Assembly (NCBI GenBank): GCA_964019135.1
Contig: OZ025257.1
Location: 42,115,798-42,179,797, forward strand
Source: Arenicola marina
Taxonomy: Eukaryota > Annelida > Polychaeta > Arenicolidae
Length of the DNA: 64,000 bases
Direction: 5' to 3'
A model generated the notes under the pieces. The model worked only from the letters and a program-made list of their open reading frames with translations. It was not told the DNA's origin and did not search any database. The position numbers and the translations under genes were made by a program. Positions 35,318 through 50,800 of this stretch are shown in pieces; within the stretch, counting starts at the first letter, position 1; each line of letters begins with the position of its first letter.

Positions 35318-35335
35318 AAATGGAGAGGGCATGAG
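35318..35335 (+). repeat. Right copy of the 18-bp direct repeat flanking the 11-bp array
   Basis: Exact copy of 31737-31754 in the same orientation. It is 3,581 bases away from the left copy, with the entire array between them. Confidence 0.85.
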
Positions 35336-35889
35336 AAGAGGGAAGGGGAAGTGAAGGGTGAGGGAGAGGTAGATAAAGGTAGAGGTGAAAGTAGAGGGAA
35401 AGAAGCAGAGGCAGTGGCGGGTTGTAGCCGACCGCTTGGAGTGGGAAAATGACACAAGAACTCCACGATCACAGCTATTCCACTACCACACACTCCGTAA
35501 AATCCACTGATGACGTCACTCACTGTTCTCACATTATTTGTCTGTAATGTAGTGTGTTTGAGTCATAAGAACGTGGATTTTACATAAGTTAATGACCTCG
35601 GAAAACGACATTACTGGATAACAATGGGTTCTCGGGCTTCGCCCTCGGACTCCATTATTATCTGGTAATGTGTTCCTCGGACATTGACTACGTAAGTTGC
35701 TCTCGCCTGTTCACCCCTGCACTCACATCACACCCACATCAGAGCCCCCAGCCGAGGCTTCCCCCACCGTACCCCCTCCTACATTCACGCTCACAGTATG
35801 CTCAGTGATGAACATCTAAAGCTTCCTTGATTAATATTGAATTTCCAATCGGAGAACTGAAGAATTATCCCGGTCACGTAGTAAGTCCT
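35336..35889. other. Single-copy spacer between the 11-bp and 40-bp arrays
   Basis: Begins purine-rich, then ordinary sequence with the foldback at 35582-35697. No coding frame beyond repeat shadows. Confidence 0.5.
35582..35697. mobile_element. Foldback (MITE-like) inverted repeat, about 115 bp
   Basis: CATTACTGGATAACAATGG (35609-35627) is matched on the opposite strand by CCATTATTATCTGGTAATG (35652-35670), with 16 of 19 positions pairing. Weaker pairing continues outward (about 35582-35608 against 35671-35697), and an inner GGGC-TTC-GCCC hairpin sits at 35634-35644. The whole could fold into one long hairpin. This resembles a foldback or MITE copy, but target-site duplications are not clear. 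A structured RNA element is the alternative. Confidence 0.45.
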
Positions 35890-38800
35890 TGAAGGAGGCA
35901 CAACTTCATTACATCCTTCATGTCCTGACTGACGGAGACAGACCTCTATCACGTTCTTCAGGTCCTGACTGACGGAGACAGACCTCCATCACATCCTCCA
36001 GGTCCTGACGGACGGAGACAGACCTCCATCACATCCTTCAAATCCACACTGACGGAGACAGACCTCCATCACATCCCTCAGTCCCTGACTGACGGAGAAA
36101 GACCTCCATCACATCCTCCAGGTCCTGACTGACGGAGACAGACCTCCATCACATCCTGCAGGTCCTGACTCACGCAGACAGACCTCCATCACATCCTTCA
36201 GGTCCTGGCTGACGGAGACAGACCTCCAGCACATCCTGCAGGTCCTGACTGACGGAGACAGACCTCCATCACATCCTTCAGGTCCTGACTGAGGGAGACA
36301 TACCTCCATCACATCCTCCAGGTCCTGACTGACGGAGACAGACCTCCATCACATCCTCCAGGCCCTGACTGACGGAGACAGACCTCCATCACATCCTTCA
36401 GATCCACACTGACGGAGACAGACCTCCATCACATCCTCCAGGTCCTGACTGACGGAGACAGACCTCCATCACATCCTCCAGGTCCTGACTGACGGAGACA
36501 GACCTCCATCACATCTTCCAGGTCCTGACTGACGGAGACAGACCTCCATCACATCTTCCAGGTCCTGACTGACGGAGACAGACCTCCATCACATCCTCCA
36601 GGTCCTGACTGACGGAGACAGACTTCCATCACATCCCTCAGGTCCTGACTGACGGAGACAGACCTCCATCACATCCTCCAGGTCCTGACTGACGGAGACA
36701 GACCTCCATTACATCCTTCAGGTCCTGACTGACGGAGAAAGACCTCCATCACATCCTTCAGGTCCTGACTGACGGAGACAGACCTCCATCACATCCTGCA
36801 GGTCCTGACTCACGCAGACAGACCTCCATCACATCCTTCAGGTCCTGGCTGACGGAGACAGACCTCCAGCACATCCTGCAGGTCCTGACTGACGGAGACA
36901 GACCTCCATCACATCCTTCAGGTCCTGACTGAGGGAGACACACCTCCATCACATCCTCCAGGTCCTGACTGACGGAGACAGACCTCCATCACTTTTTTGA
37001 GGCCATGACTGACGTGGACAAACCTCCATCACATCCTTCAGATCCACACTGACGGAGACAGACCTCCATCACATCCTCCAGGTCCACACTGACGGAGACA
37101 GACCTCCATCACATCCTCCAGGTCCTGACTGACGGAGACAGACCTCCATCACATCCTCCAGGTCCTGACTGACGGAGACAGACCTCCATCACATCTTCCA
37201 GGTCCTGACTGACGGAGACACCCTCCATCACATCTTCCATGTCCTGACTGACGGAGACAGACCTCCATCACATCCTGCAGGTCCTGACTAACCGAGACAG
37301 ACCTCCATCACATTCGTCAGAGCATGACTGAGCAAGACAGACCTCCATCACATCTTACTGGTCCTGACTGACGCAGACAGATCTCCATCAAATCCTCCAG
37401 GTCTTGACTGACGAAGACAGACCTCCATCACATCCTTAAGGTCCTGAGTGAAGGAGACATACCTCCATCACATCCTCCAGGTCCTGACTGACGGTGACAG
37501 ACCTCCATCACATCCTCCAGGTCCTGACTGACGGAGACAGACCTCCATCACGTTCTTTAGGTCCTGACTAACCGAGACAGACCTCCATCCCATTCGTCAG
37601 GGCATGACTGAGCAAGACAGACCTCCATCATATCTTACAGGTCCTGACTGACGGAGACAGACCTCCATCACATCTTACAGGTCCTGACTGACGGAGACAG
37701 ACCTCCATCACTTTTTTCAGGCCATGACTGACGTGGACAAACCTCCATCACATCCTTCAGATCCACACCGACGGCGACAGACCTCCATCACATCCTCCAG
37801 GTCCACACTGACGGAGACAGACCTCCATCACATTCTCCAGGTCCTGACTGACGGAGACAGACTTCCATCACATCCTCCAGATCCTGACTGACGGAGACAG
37901 ACCTCCATCACATCCTCCAGGTCCTGACTGACGGAGACAGACTTCCATCACATCCTCCAGGTCCTGACTGACGGAGACAGACCTCCATCACATCCTCCAG
38001 GTCCTGACTGACGGAGACAGACCTCCATCACATCCTCCAGGTCCTGACTGACGGAGACAGACCTCCATCACATCCGCCAGGTCCACACTGACGGAGACAG
38101 ACCTCCATCACATCCTCCAGGTCAACACTGAGGGAGACAGATCTCCATCACATCCTTCAGATCCACACTGACGGAGACAGACCTCCATCACATCCTCCAT
38201 GTCCTGACTGACGGAGACAGACCTCCATCACATCCTCCAGGTCCACACTGACGGAGACAGACCTCCATCACATCCTCCAGGTCCTGACTGACGGAGACAG
38301 ACCTCCATCATATCCTCCAGGTCCTGACTGACGGAGACAGACCTCCATCACATCCTCCAGGTCCTGACTGACGGAGACAGACTTCCATCACATCCTCCAG
38401 GTCCTGACTGACGGAGACAGACCTCCATCACATCCTCCAGGTCCTGACTGACGGAGACAGACCTCCATCACATCCTCCAGGTCCTGACTGACGGAGACAG
38501 ACCTCCATCACATCCGCCAGGTCCACACTGACGGAGACAGACCTCCATCACATCCTCCAGGTCAACACTGAGGGAGACAGACCTCCATCACATCCTCCAT
38601 GTCCTGACTGACGGAGACAGACCTCCATCACATCCTCCAGGTCCTGACTGACGGAGACAGACCTCCATCACATCCTCCAGGTCCTGACGGACGGAGACAG
38701 ACCTCCATCACATCCTCCAGGTCCTGACTGACGGAGACAGACCTCCATCACATCCGCCAGGTCCACACTGACGGAGACAGACCTCCATCACATCCTCCAG

Positions 38801-41800
38801 GTCAACACTGAGGGAGACAGACCTCCATCACATCCTCCATGTCCTGACTGACGGAGACAGACCTCCATCAATTTTATCAGGCCATGACTGACGTGGACAA
38901 ACCTCCATCACATCTTCCAGGTCCACACTGACGGAGACAGACCTCCATCACATCTTCCAGGTCCACACTGAGGGAGACAGACCTCCATCACATCCTTCAG
39001 ATCCACACTGACGGAGACAGACCTCCATCACATCCGCCAGGTCCTGACTGACGCAGACAGATCTCCATCACATCCTCCAGGTCCTGACTCACGGAGACAG
39101 ACCTCCATCACATCCTTCAGGTCCTGACTGACGGAGACAGACCTCCATCACATCCTTCAGATCCTGACTGACGGAGACAGACCTCCATCACATCCTCCAG
39201 GTCCTGACTGCCGGAGACAGACCTCCATCATATCCTCCAGGTCCATACTGACGGAGACAGACCTCCATCACATCCTCCAGGTCCTGACTGACGGAGACAG
39301 ACTTCCATCACATTCTCCAGGTCCTGACCGACGGAGACAGACCTCCATCACATCCTACAGGTCCTGACTGACGTAGACAGACCTCCATCACATCCTCCAG
39401 GTCCTGACTGACGGAGACAGACCTCCATCACATCCTCCAGGTCCTGACTGACGGAGACAGACGTCCATCACATCCGCCAGGTCCACACTGACGGAGACAG
39501 ACCTCCATCACATCGTCCAGGTCCACACTGACGGGGACAGACCTCCATCACATCCTCCAGGTCCACACTGAGGGAGACAGACCTCCATCACATCCTTCAG
39601 ATCCACACTGACGGAGACAGACCTCCATCACATCCTCCAGGTCCACACTGACGGAGACAGACCTCCTTCACATCCTCCAGGTCCTGACTGACGCAGACAG
39701 ATCTCCATCACACCCTCCAGGTCCTGACTCACGGAGACACACCTCCATCACATCCTCCAGCTCCACATTGACGGTGACATACCTCCATCACATCCTCCAG
39801 ATCTACACTGAGGGAGACAGACCTCCATCACATCCTTCAGATCCACACTGACGGAGGCAGACCTCCATCACATCCTCCAGGTCCACACTGACGGAGACAG
39901 ACCTCCATCACATCCGCCAGGTCCTGACTGACGCAGACAGATCTCCATCATACCCTCCAGGTCCTGACTCACGGAGACAGACCTCCATCACATCCTTCAG
40001 GTCCTGACTAACCGAGACAGACCTCCATCACATCGTCCAGGTCCACACTGACGGAGACAGACCTCCATCACATCCTCCAGGTCCACACTGAGGGAGACAG
40101 ACCTCCATCACATCTTTCAGATCCACACTGACGGAGACAGACCTCCATCACATCCTCCAGGTCCACACTGACGGAGACAGACCTCCATCACATCCTCCAG
40201 GTCCTGACTGACGCAGACAGATCTCCATCACACCCTCCAGGTCCTGACTCACGGAGACACACCTCCATCACATCCTCCAGCTCCACACTGACGGCGACAT
40301 ACCTCCATCACATCCTCCAGGTCCACACTGAGGGAGACAGACCTCCATCACATCCTTCAGATCCACACCGACGGCGACAGACCTCCATCACATCCTCCAG
40401 GTCCACACTGACGGAGACAGACCTCCATCACATTCTCCAGGTCCTGACTGACGGAGACAGACCTCCATCACATCCTCCAGATCCTGACTGACGGAGACAG
40501 ACCTCCATCACATCCTCCAGGTCCTGACTGACGGAGACAGACTTCCATCACATCCTCCAGGTCCTGACTGACGGAGACAGACCTCCATCACATCCTCCAG
40601 GTCCTGACTGACGGAGACAGACCTCCATCACATCCTCCAGGTCCTGACTGACGGAGACAGACCTCCATCACATCCGCCAGGTCCACACTGACGGAGACAG
40701 ACCTCCATCACATCCTCCAGGTCAACACTGAGGGAGACAGATCTCCATCACATCCTTCAGATCCACACTGACGGAGACAGACCTCCATCACATCCTCCAT
40801 GTCCTGACTGACGGAGACAGACCTCCATCACATCCTCCAGGTCCACACTGACGGAGACAGACCTCCATCACATCCTCCAGGTCCTGACTGACGGAGACAG
40901 ACCTCCATCATATCCTCCAGGTCCTGACTGACGGAGACAGACCTCCATCACATCCTCCAGGTCCTGACTGACGGAGACAGACTTCCATCACATCCTCCAG
41001 GTCCTGACTGACGGAGACAGACCTCCATCACATCCTCCAGGTCCTGACTGACGGCGACAGACCTCCATCACATCCTCCAGGTCCTGACTGACGGAGACAG
41101 ACCTCCATCACATCCGCCAGGTCCACACTGACGGAGACAGACCTCCATCACATCCTCCAGGTCCACACTGAGGGAGACAGACCTCCATCACATCCTCCAT
41201 GTCCTGACTGATGGAGACAGACCTCCATCACATCCTCCAGGTCCTGACTGACGGAGACAGACCTCCATCACATCCTCCAGGTCCTGACTGACGGAGACAG
41301 ACCTCCATCACATCCTCCAGGTCCTGACTGACGGAGACAGACCTCCATCACATCCGCCAGGTCCACACTGACGGAGACAGACCTCCATCACATCCTCCAG
41401 GTCAACACTGAGGGAGACAGACCTCCATCACATCCTCCATGTCCTGACTGACGGAGACAGACCTCCATCACATCCTCCAGGTCCACACTGACGGAGACAG
41501 ACCTCCATCACATCCTCCAGGTCCTGACTGACGGAGACAGACCTCCATCAATTTTATCAGGCCATGACTGACGTGGACAAACCTCCATCACATCTTCCAG
41601 GTCCACACTGACGGAGACAGACCTCCATCACATCTTCCAGGTCCACACTGAGGGAGACAGACCTCCATCACATCCTTCAGATCCACACTGACGGAGACAG
41701 ACCTCCATCACATCCGCCAGGTCCTGACTGACGCAGACAGATCTCCATCACATCCTCCAGGTCCTGACTCACGGAGACAGACCTCCATCACATCCTCCAG

Positions 41801-44800
41801 GTCCACACTGAGGGAGACAGACCTCCATCACATCCTTCAGATCCACACCGACGGCGACAGACCTCCATCACATCCTCCAGGTCCACACTGACGGAGACAG
41901 ACCTCCATCACATTCTCCAGGTCCTGACTGACGGAGACAGACCTCCATCACATCCTCCAGATCCTGACTGACGGAGACAGACCTCCATCACATCCTCCAG
42001 GTCCTGACTGACGGAGACAGACTTCCATCACATCCTCCAGGTCCTGACTGACGGAGACAGACCTCCATCACATCCTCCAGGTCCTGACTGACGGAGACAG
42101 ACCTCCATCACATCCTCCAGGTCCTGACTGACGGAGACAGACCTCCATCACATCCGCCAGGTCCACACTGACGGAGACAGACCTCCATCACATCCTCCAG
42201 GTCAACACTGAGGGAGACAGATCTCCATCACATCCTTCAGATCCACACTGACGGAGACAGACCTCCATCACATCCTCCATGTCCTGACTGACGGAGACAG
42301 ACCTCCATCACATCCTCCAGGTCCACACTGACGGAGACAGACCTCCATCACATCCTCCAGGTCCTGACTGACGGAGACAGACCTCCATCATATCCTCCAG
42401 GTCCTGACTGACGGAGACAGACCTCCATCACATCCTCCAGGTCCTGACTGACGGAGACAGACTTCCATCACATCCTCCAGGTCCTGACTGACGGAGACAG
42501 ACCTCCATCACATCCTCCAGGTCCTGACTGACGGCGACAGACCTCCATCACATCCTCCAGGTCCTGACTGACGGAGACAGACCTCCATCACATCCGCCAG
42601 GTCCACACTGACGGAGACAGACCTCCATCACATCCTCCAGGTCCACACTGAGGGAGACAGACCTCCATCACATCCTCCATGTCCTGACTGATGGAGACAG
42701 ACCTCCATCACATCCTCCAGGTCCTGACTGACGGAGACAGACCTCCATCACATCCTCCAGGTCCTGACTGACGGAGACAGACCTCCATCACATCCTCCAG
42801 GTCCTGACTGACGGAGACAGACCTCCATCACATCCGCCAGGTCCACACTGACGGAGACAGACCTCCATCACATCCTCCAGGTCAACACTGAGGGAGACAG
42901 ACCTCCATCACATCCTCCATGTCCTGACTGACGGAGACAGACCTCCATCACATCCTCCAGGTCCACACTGACGGAGACAGACCTCCATCACATCCTCCAG
43001 GTCCTGACTGACGGAGACAGACCTCCATCAATTTTATCAGGCCATGACTGACGTGGACAAACCTCCATCACATCTTCCAGGTCCACACTGACGGAGACAG
43101 ACCTCCATCACATCTTCCAGGTCCACACTGAGGGAGACAGACCTCCATCACATCCTTCAGATCCACACTGACGGAGACAGACCTCCATCACATCCGCCAG
43201 GTCCTGACTGACGCAGACAGATCTCCATCACATCCTCCAGGTCCTGACTCACGGAGACAGACCTCCATCACATCCTTCAGGTCCTGACTGACGGAGACAG
43301 ACCTCCATCACATCCTTCAGATCCTGACTGACGGAGACAGACCTCCATCACATCCTCCAGGTCCTGACTGCCGGAGACAGACCTCCATCATATCCTCCAG
43401 GTCCATACTGACGGAGACAGACCTCCATCACATCCTCCAGGTCCTGACTGACGGAGACAGACTTCCATCACATTCTCCAGGTCCTGACCGACGGAGACAG
43501 ACCTCCATCACATCCTACAGGTCCTGACTGACGTAGACAGACCTCCATCACATCCTCCAGGTCCTGACTGACGGAGACAGACCTCCATCACATCCTCCAG
43601 GTCCTGACTGACGGAGACAGACGTCCATCACATCCGCCAGGTCCACACTGACGGAGACAGACCTCCATCACATCGTCCAGGTCCACACTGACGGAGACAG
43701 ACCTCCATCACATCCTCCAGGTCAACACTGAGGGAGACAGACCTCCATCACATCCTTCAGATCCACACTGACGGAGACAGACCTCCATCACATCCTCCAG
43801 GTCCACACTGACGGAGACAGACCTCCATCACATCCTCCAGGTCCTGACTGACGCAGACAGATCTCCATCACACCCTCCAGGTCCTGACTCACGGAGACAC
43901 ACCTCCATCACATCCTCCAGCTCCACATTGACGGCGACATACCTCCATCACATCCTCCAGGTCCACACTGAGGGAGACAGACCTCCATCACATCCTTCAG
44001 ATCCACACTGACGGAGGCAGACCTCCATCACATCCTCCAGGTCCACACTGACGGAGACAGACCTCCATCACATCCGCCAGGTCCTGACTGACGCAGACAG
44101 ATCTCCATCATACCCTCCAGGTCCTGACTCACGGAGACAGACCTCCATCACATCCTTCAGGTCCTGACTAACCGAGACAGACCTCCATCACATCGTCCAG
44201 GTCCACACTGACGGAGACAGACCTCCATCACATCCTCCAGGTCCACACTGAGGGAGACAGACCTCCATCACATCCTTCAGATCCACACTGACGGAGACAG
44301 ACCTCCATCACATCCTCCAGGTCCACACTGACGGAGACAGACCTCCATCACATCCTCCAGGTCCTGACTGACGCAGACAGATCTCCATCACACCCTCCAG
44401 GTCCTGACTCACGGAGACACACCTCCATCACATCCTCCAGCTCCACACTGACGGCGACATACCTCCATCACATCCTCCAGGTCCACACTGAGGGAGACAG
44501 ACCTCCATCACATCCTTCAGATCCACACTGACGGAGGCAGACCTCCATCACATCCTCCAGGTCCACACTGACGGAGACAGACCTCCATCACATCCGCCAG
44601 GTCCTGACTGACGCAGACAGATCTCCATCATACCCTCCAGGTCCTGACTCACGGAGACAGACCTCCATCACATCCTTCAGGTCCTGACTAACCGAGACAG
44701 ACCTCCATCACATTAGTCAGGGCATGACTGAGCAAGACAGACCTCCATCACATCTTACAGGTCCTGACTGACGGAGACAGACCTCCATCACATCTTACAG

Positions 44801-47800
44801 GTCCTGACTGACGCCGACAGACCTCCATCAATTTTTTCAGGCCATGACTGACGTGGACAAACCTCCATCACCACCTCCAGGTCCACACTGACGGAGAGAG
44901 ACCTCCATCACATCTTCCAGATCCTGACTGACGCAGACAGATCTCCATCACATCCTCCAGGTCCTGACTCACGGAGACAGACCTCCATCACATCTTTAAG
45001 GTCCTGACTGAGGGAGACATACCTCCATCACATCCTGCAGGTCCTGACTGACGGAGACATACCTTCATCACATCCTCCAGGTCCTGACTGACGGAGACAG
45101 ACCTCCATCACATCCTTCATGTCCTGATTGAGGGAGACATACCTCCATCACATCCTTCAGGTCCTGACTGACGGAGGCAGACCTCCATCACATCCTCCAG
45201 GTCCTGACTGACGGAGACAGACCTCCATCACATCATTCAGGTACTGATTGAGGGAGACATACCTCCATCACATCCTTCAGGTCCTGACTGACGTGGACAG
45301 ACCTCCATCACATCCCTCTGATCCACACTGACGGAGACAGACTTCCATCACATCCTCCAGGTCCTGACTGACGGAGACAGACCTCCATCACATCCTCCAG
45401 GTCCACACTGACGGAGACAGACCTCCATCACATCCTCCATGTCCTGACTGACGGAGACAGACCTCCATCACATCTTCCAGGTCCTCACTGACGGAGACAG
45501 ACCTCCATCACATCCTGCAACTCCTGACTGACGGAGACAGACCTTCATCACATCCTTCAGGTCCTCACTGACGGAGACAGACCTCCATCACATCCTTCAG
45601 GTCCTGACTGAGGGAGACATACCTCCATCACATCCTGCAGGTCCTGACTGACGGAGACAGACCTCCATCACATCCTCCAGGTCCTGACTGACGGAGACAG
45701 ACCTCCATCACGTCCTTAAGGTCCTGACTAACGGCGACAGACCTCCATCACATCCTCCAGGTCCTGACTGACGGAGACAGACCTCCATCATATCCTCCAG
45801 GTCCATACTGACGGAGACAGACCTCCATCACATCCTCCAGGTCCTGACTGACGGAGACAGACTTCCATCACATCCTCCAGGTCCTGACTGACGGTGACAG
45901 ACCTCCATCACTTTTTGCAGGCCATGACTGACGTGGACAAACCTCCATCACATCCTTCAGATCCACACTGACGGAGACAGACCTCCATCACATCCTTCAG
46001 GTCCTGACTGACGGAGACAGATCTCCATCACATCTTCCAGGTCCTCACTGACGGAGACAGACCTCCATGACATCCTGCAGGTCCAGACTGACGGAGACAG
46101 ACCTCCATCACATCCTTCTGGTCCTGACCGACGGAGACAGACCTCCATCACATCCTCCAGGTCCTGACTGACGGAGGCAGACCTCCATCCCATCCTTCAG
46201 GTCCTGACTGGCGGAGACAGACCTCCAAAACATTCTTCAGGTCCTGACTGACGCAGACAGACCTCCATCAGATCCTCCAGATCCTGACTGACGGAGACAG
46301 ACCTCCATAATATCCTTCAGTTCCTGAGTGACGGAGACAGACCTCCATCACATCCTTCAGGTCCTGACTGACGGAGACAGACCTCCATCACATCCTTCAG
46401 GTCCTGACTGACGGAGACAGACCTCTAACACATCCTTCAGGTCCTGACTAACGCAGACAGACCTCCATCACATCCTCCAGGTCCTGACTGACGGAGACAG
46501 ACCTCCATCACATCCTCCAGGTCCTGATTGACGGAGACAGACCTCCATCACATCCTTCAGGTCCTGACTGACGGAGACACCCCTCCATCACATCCTCCAG
46601 GTCATGACTCACGGAGACAGACCTCCATCACATCCTTCAGGTCCTGACTGACGGAGACAGACCTCCATCACATCCTCCAGGTCCTGACTGACGGAGACAG
46701 ACCTCCATCACATCCTCCAGGTCCTGATTGACGGAGACAGACCTCCATCACATCCTGCAGGTCCTGACTGACGGAGACACCCCTCCATCACATCCTCCAG
46801 GTCATGACTCACGGAGACAGACCTCCATCACATCCTTCAGGTCCTGACCGACGGAGACAGACCTCCATCACATCCTCCATGTCCTGACTGACGGAGGCAG
46901 ACCTCCATCCCATCCTTCAGGTCCTGACTGACGGAGACAGACCTCCAAAACATTCTTCAGGTCCTGACTGACGCAGACAGACCTCCATCAGATCCTCCAG
47001 ATCCTGACTGACGGAGACAGACCTCCATAATATCCTTCAGTTCCTGACTGACGGAGACAGACCTCCATCACATCCTTCAGGTCCTGACTGACGGAGACAG
47101 ACCTCCATCACATCCTTCAGGTCCTGACTGACGGAGACAGACCTCTAACACATCCTTCAGGTCCTGACTAACGCAGACAGACCTCCATCACATCCTCCAG
47201 GTCCTGACTGACGGAGACAGACCTCCATCACATCCCCAAGGTCCTGATTGACGGAGACAGACCTCCATCACATCCTTCAGGTCCTGACTGACGGAGACAC
47301 CCCTCCATCACATCCTCCAGGTCATGACTCACGGAGACAGACCTCCATCACATCCTTCAGGTCCTGACTGACGGAGACAGACCTCCATCACATCATCCAG
47401 GTCCTGACTGACGGAGACAGACCTCCATCACATCCTCCAGGTCCTGATTGACGGAGACAGACCTCCATCACATCCTGCAGGTCCTGACTGACGGAGACAC
47501 CCCTCCATCACATCCTCCAGGTCATGACTCACGGAGACAGACCTCCATCACATCCTTCAGGTCCCGACTGACGGAGACAGACCTTCATCCTATCCTTCAG
47601 GTCCTGACTGACGGAGACAGACCTCCATCACATCCTCCAGGTCCTGACTGACGGAGACAGGCCTCCATCACATCCTCCAGATCCTGACTGACGGAGACAG
47701 ACCTCCATCACATTCCCCAGATCCTGACTGATGGAGACAGACCTCCATCACTTTTTTTCAGGCCATGACTGACGTGGACAAATCTCCATCACATCTTTCA

Positions 47801-50800
47801 GATCCACACTGAGGGAGACAGACCTCCATCACATCCTCCAGGTCCATACTGACGGAGACAGACCTCCATCACATTCTCCAGGTCCTGACTGACGCAGACA
47901 GACCTCCATCACATCCTCCAGGTCCTGACTGTCGGAGACATACCTCCATCACATCCTTCAGGTCCTGGCTGACGGAGACAGACCTCCAGCACATCCTGCA
48001 GGTCCTGACTGACGGAGACAGACCTCCATCACATCCTTCAGGTCCTGACTGAGGGAGACATACCTCCATCACATCCTCCAGGTCCTGACTGACGGAGACA
48101 GACCTCCATCACTTTTTTGAGGCCATGACTGACGTGGACAAACCTCCATCACATCCTTCAGATCCACACTGACGGAGACAGACCTCCATCACATCCTCCA
48201 GGTCCACACTGACGGAGACAGACCTCCATCACATCCTCCAGGTCCTGACTGACGGAGACAGACCTCCATCACATCCTCCAGGTCCTGACTGACGGAGACA
48301 GACCTCCATCACATCTTCCAGGTCCTGACTGACGGAGACACCCTCCATCACATCTTCCATGTCCTGACTGACGGAGACAGACCTCCATCACATCCTGCAG
48401 GTCCTGACTAACCGAGACAGACCTCCATCACATTCGTCAGAGCATGACTGAGCAAGACAGACCTCCATCACATCTTACTGGTCCTGACTGACGCAGACAG
48501 ATCTCCATCAAATCCTCCAGGTCCTGACTGACGAAGACAGACCTCCATCACATCCTTAAGGTCCTGAGTGAAGGAGACATACCTCCATCACATCCTCCAG
48601 GTCCTGACTGACGGTGACAGACCTCCATCACATCCTCCAGGTCCTGACTGACGGAGACAGACCTCCATCACGTTCTTTAGGTCCTGACTAACCGAGACAG
48701 ACCTCCATCCCATTCGTCAGGGCATGACTGAGCAAGACAGACCTCCATCATATCTTACAGGTCCTGACTGACGGAGACAGACCTCCATCACATCTTACAG
48801 GTCCTGACTGACGGAGACAGACCTCCATCACTTTTTTCAGGCCATGACTGACGTGGACAAACCTCCATCACATCCTTCAGATCCACACCGACGGCGACAG
48901 ACCTCCATCACATCCTCCAGGTCCACACTGACGGAGACAGACCTCCATCACATTCTCCAGGTCCTGACTGACGGAGACAGACTTCCATCACATCCTCCAG
49001 ATCCTGACTGACGGAGACAGACCTCCATCACATCCTCCAGGTCCTGACTGACGGAGACAGACTTCCATCACATCCTCCAGGTCCTGACTGACGGAGACAG
49101 ACCTCCATCACATCCTCCAGGTCCTGACTGACGGAGACAGACCTCCATCACATCCTCCAGGTCCTGACTGACGGAGACAGACCTCCATCACATCCGCCAG
49201 GTCCACACTGACGGAGACAGACCTCCATCACATCCTCCAGGTCAACACTGAGGGAGACAGATCTCCATCACATCCTTCAGATCCACACTGACGGAGACAG
49301 ACCTCCATCACATCCTCCATGTCCTGACTGACGGAGACAGACCTCCATCACATCCTCCAGGTCCACACTGACGGAGACAGACCTCCATCACATCCTCCAG
49401 GTCCTGACTGACGGAGACAGACCTCCATCATATCCTCCAGGTCCTGACTGACGGAGACAGACCTCCATCACATCCTCCAGGTCCTGACTGACGGAGACAG
49501 ACTTCCATCACATCCTCCAGGTCCTGACTGACGGAGACAGACCTCCATCACATCCTCCAGGTCCTGACTGACGGAGACAGACCTCCATCACATCCTCCAG
49601 GTCCTGACTGACGGAGACAGACCTCCATCACATCCGCCAGGTCCACACTGACGGAGACAGACCTCCATCACATCCTCCAGGTCAACACTGAGGGAGACAG
49701 ACCTCCATCACATCCTCCATGTCCTGACTGACGGAGACAGACCTCCATCACATCCTCCAGGTCCTGACTGACGGAGACAGACCTCCATCACATCCTCCAG
49801 GTCCTGACTGACGGAGACAGACCTCCATCACATCCTCCAGGTCCTGACTGACGGAGACAGACCTCCATCACATCCGCCAGGTCCACACTGACGGAGACAG
49901 ACCTCCATCACATCCTCCAGGTCAACACTGAGGGAGACAGACCTCCATCACATCCTCCATGTCCTGACTGACGGAGACAGACCTCCATCAATTTTATCAG
50001 GCCATGACTGACGTGGACAAACCTCCATCACATCTTCCAGGTCCACACTGACGGAGACAGACCTCCATCACATCTTCCAGGTCCACACTGAGGGAGACAG
50101 ACCTCCATCACATCCTTCAGATCCACACTGACGGAGACAGACCTCCATCACATCCGCCAGGTCCTGACTGACGCAGACAGATCTCCATCACATCCTCCAG
50201 GTCCTGACTCACGGAGACAGACCTCCATCACATCCTTCAGGTCCTGACTGACGGAGACAGACCTCCATCACATCCTTCAGATCCTGACTGACGGAGACAG
50301 ACCTCCATCACATCCTCCAGGTCCTGACTGCCGGAGACAGACCTCCATCATATCCTCCAGGTCCATACTGACGGAGACAGACCTCCATCACATCCTCCAG
50401 GTCCTGACTGACGGAGACAGACTTCCATCACATTCTCCAGGTCCTGACCGACGGAGACAGACCTCCATCACATCCTACAGGTCCTGACTGACGTAGACAG
50501 ACCTCCATCACATCCTCCAGGTCCTGACTGACGGAGACAGACCTCCATCACATCCTCCAGGTCCTGACTGACGGAGACAGACGTCCATCACATCCGCCAG
50601 GTCCACACTGACGGAGACAGACCTCCATCACATCGTCCAGGTCCACACTGACGGGGACAGACCTCCATCACATCCTCCAGGTCCACACTGAGGGAGACAG
50701 ACCTCCATCACATCCTTCAGATCCACACTGACGGAGACAGACCTCCATCACATCCTCCAGGTCCACACTGACGGAGACAGACCTCCTTCACATCCTCCAG

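Noticed and set aside
32960-35532. Serine/leucine/proline-rich minus-strand frames, resembling a repetitive structural protein
   Set aside because: The minus-strand 11-bp unit lacks stops in every frame, so open frames are guaranteed by composition.
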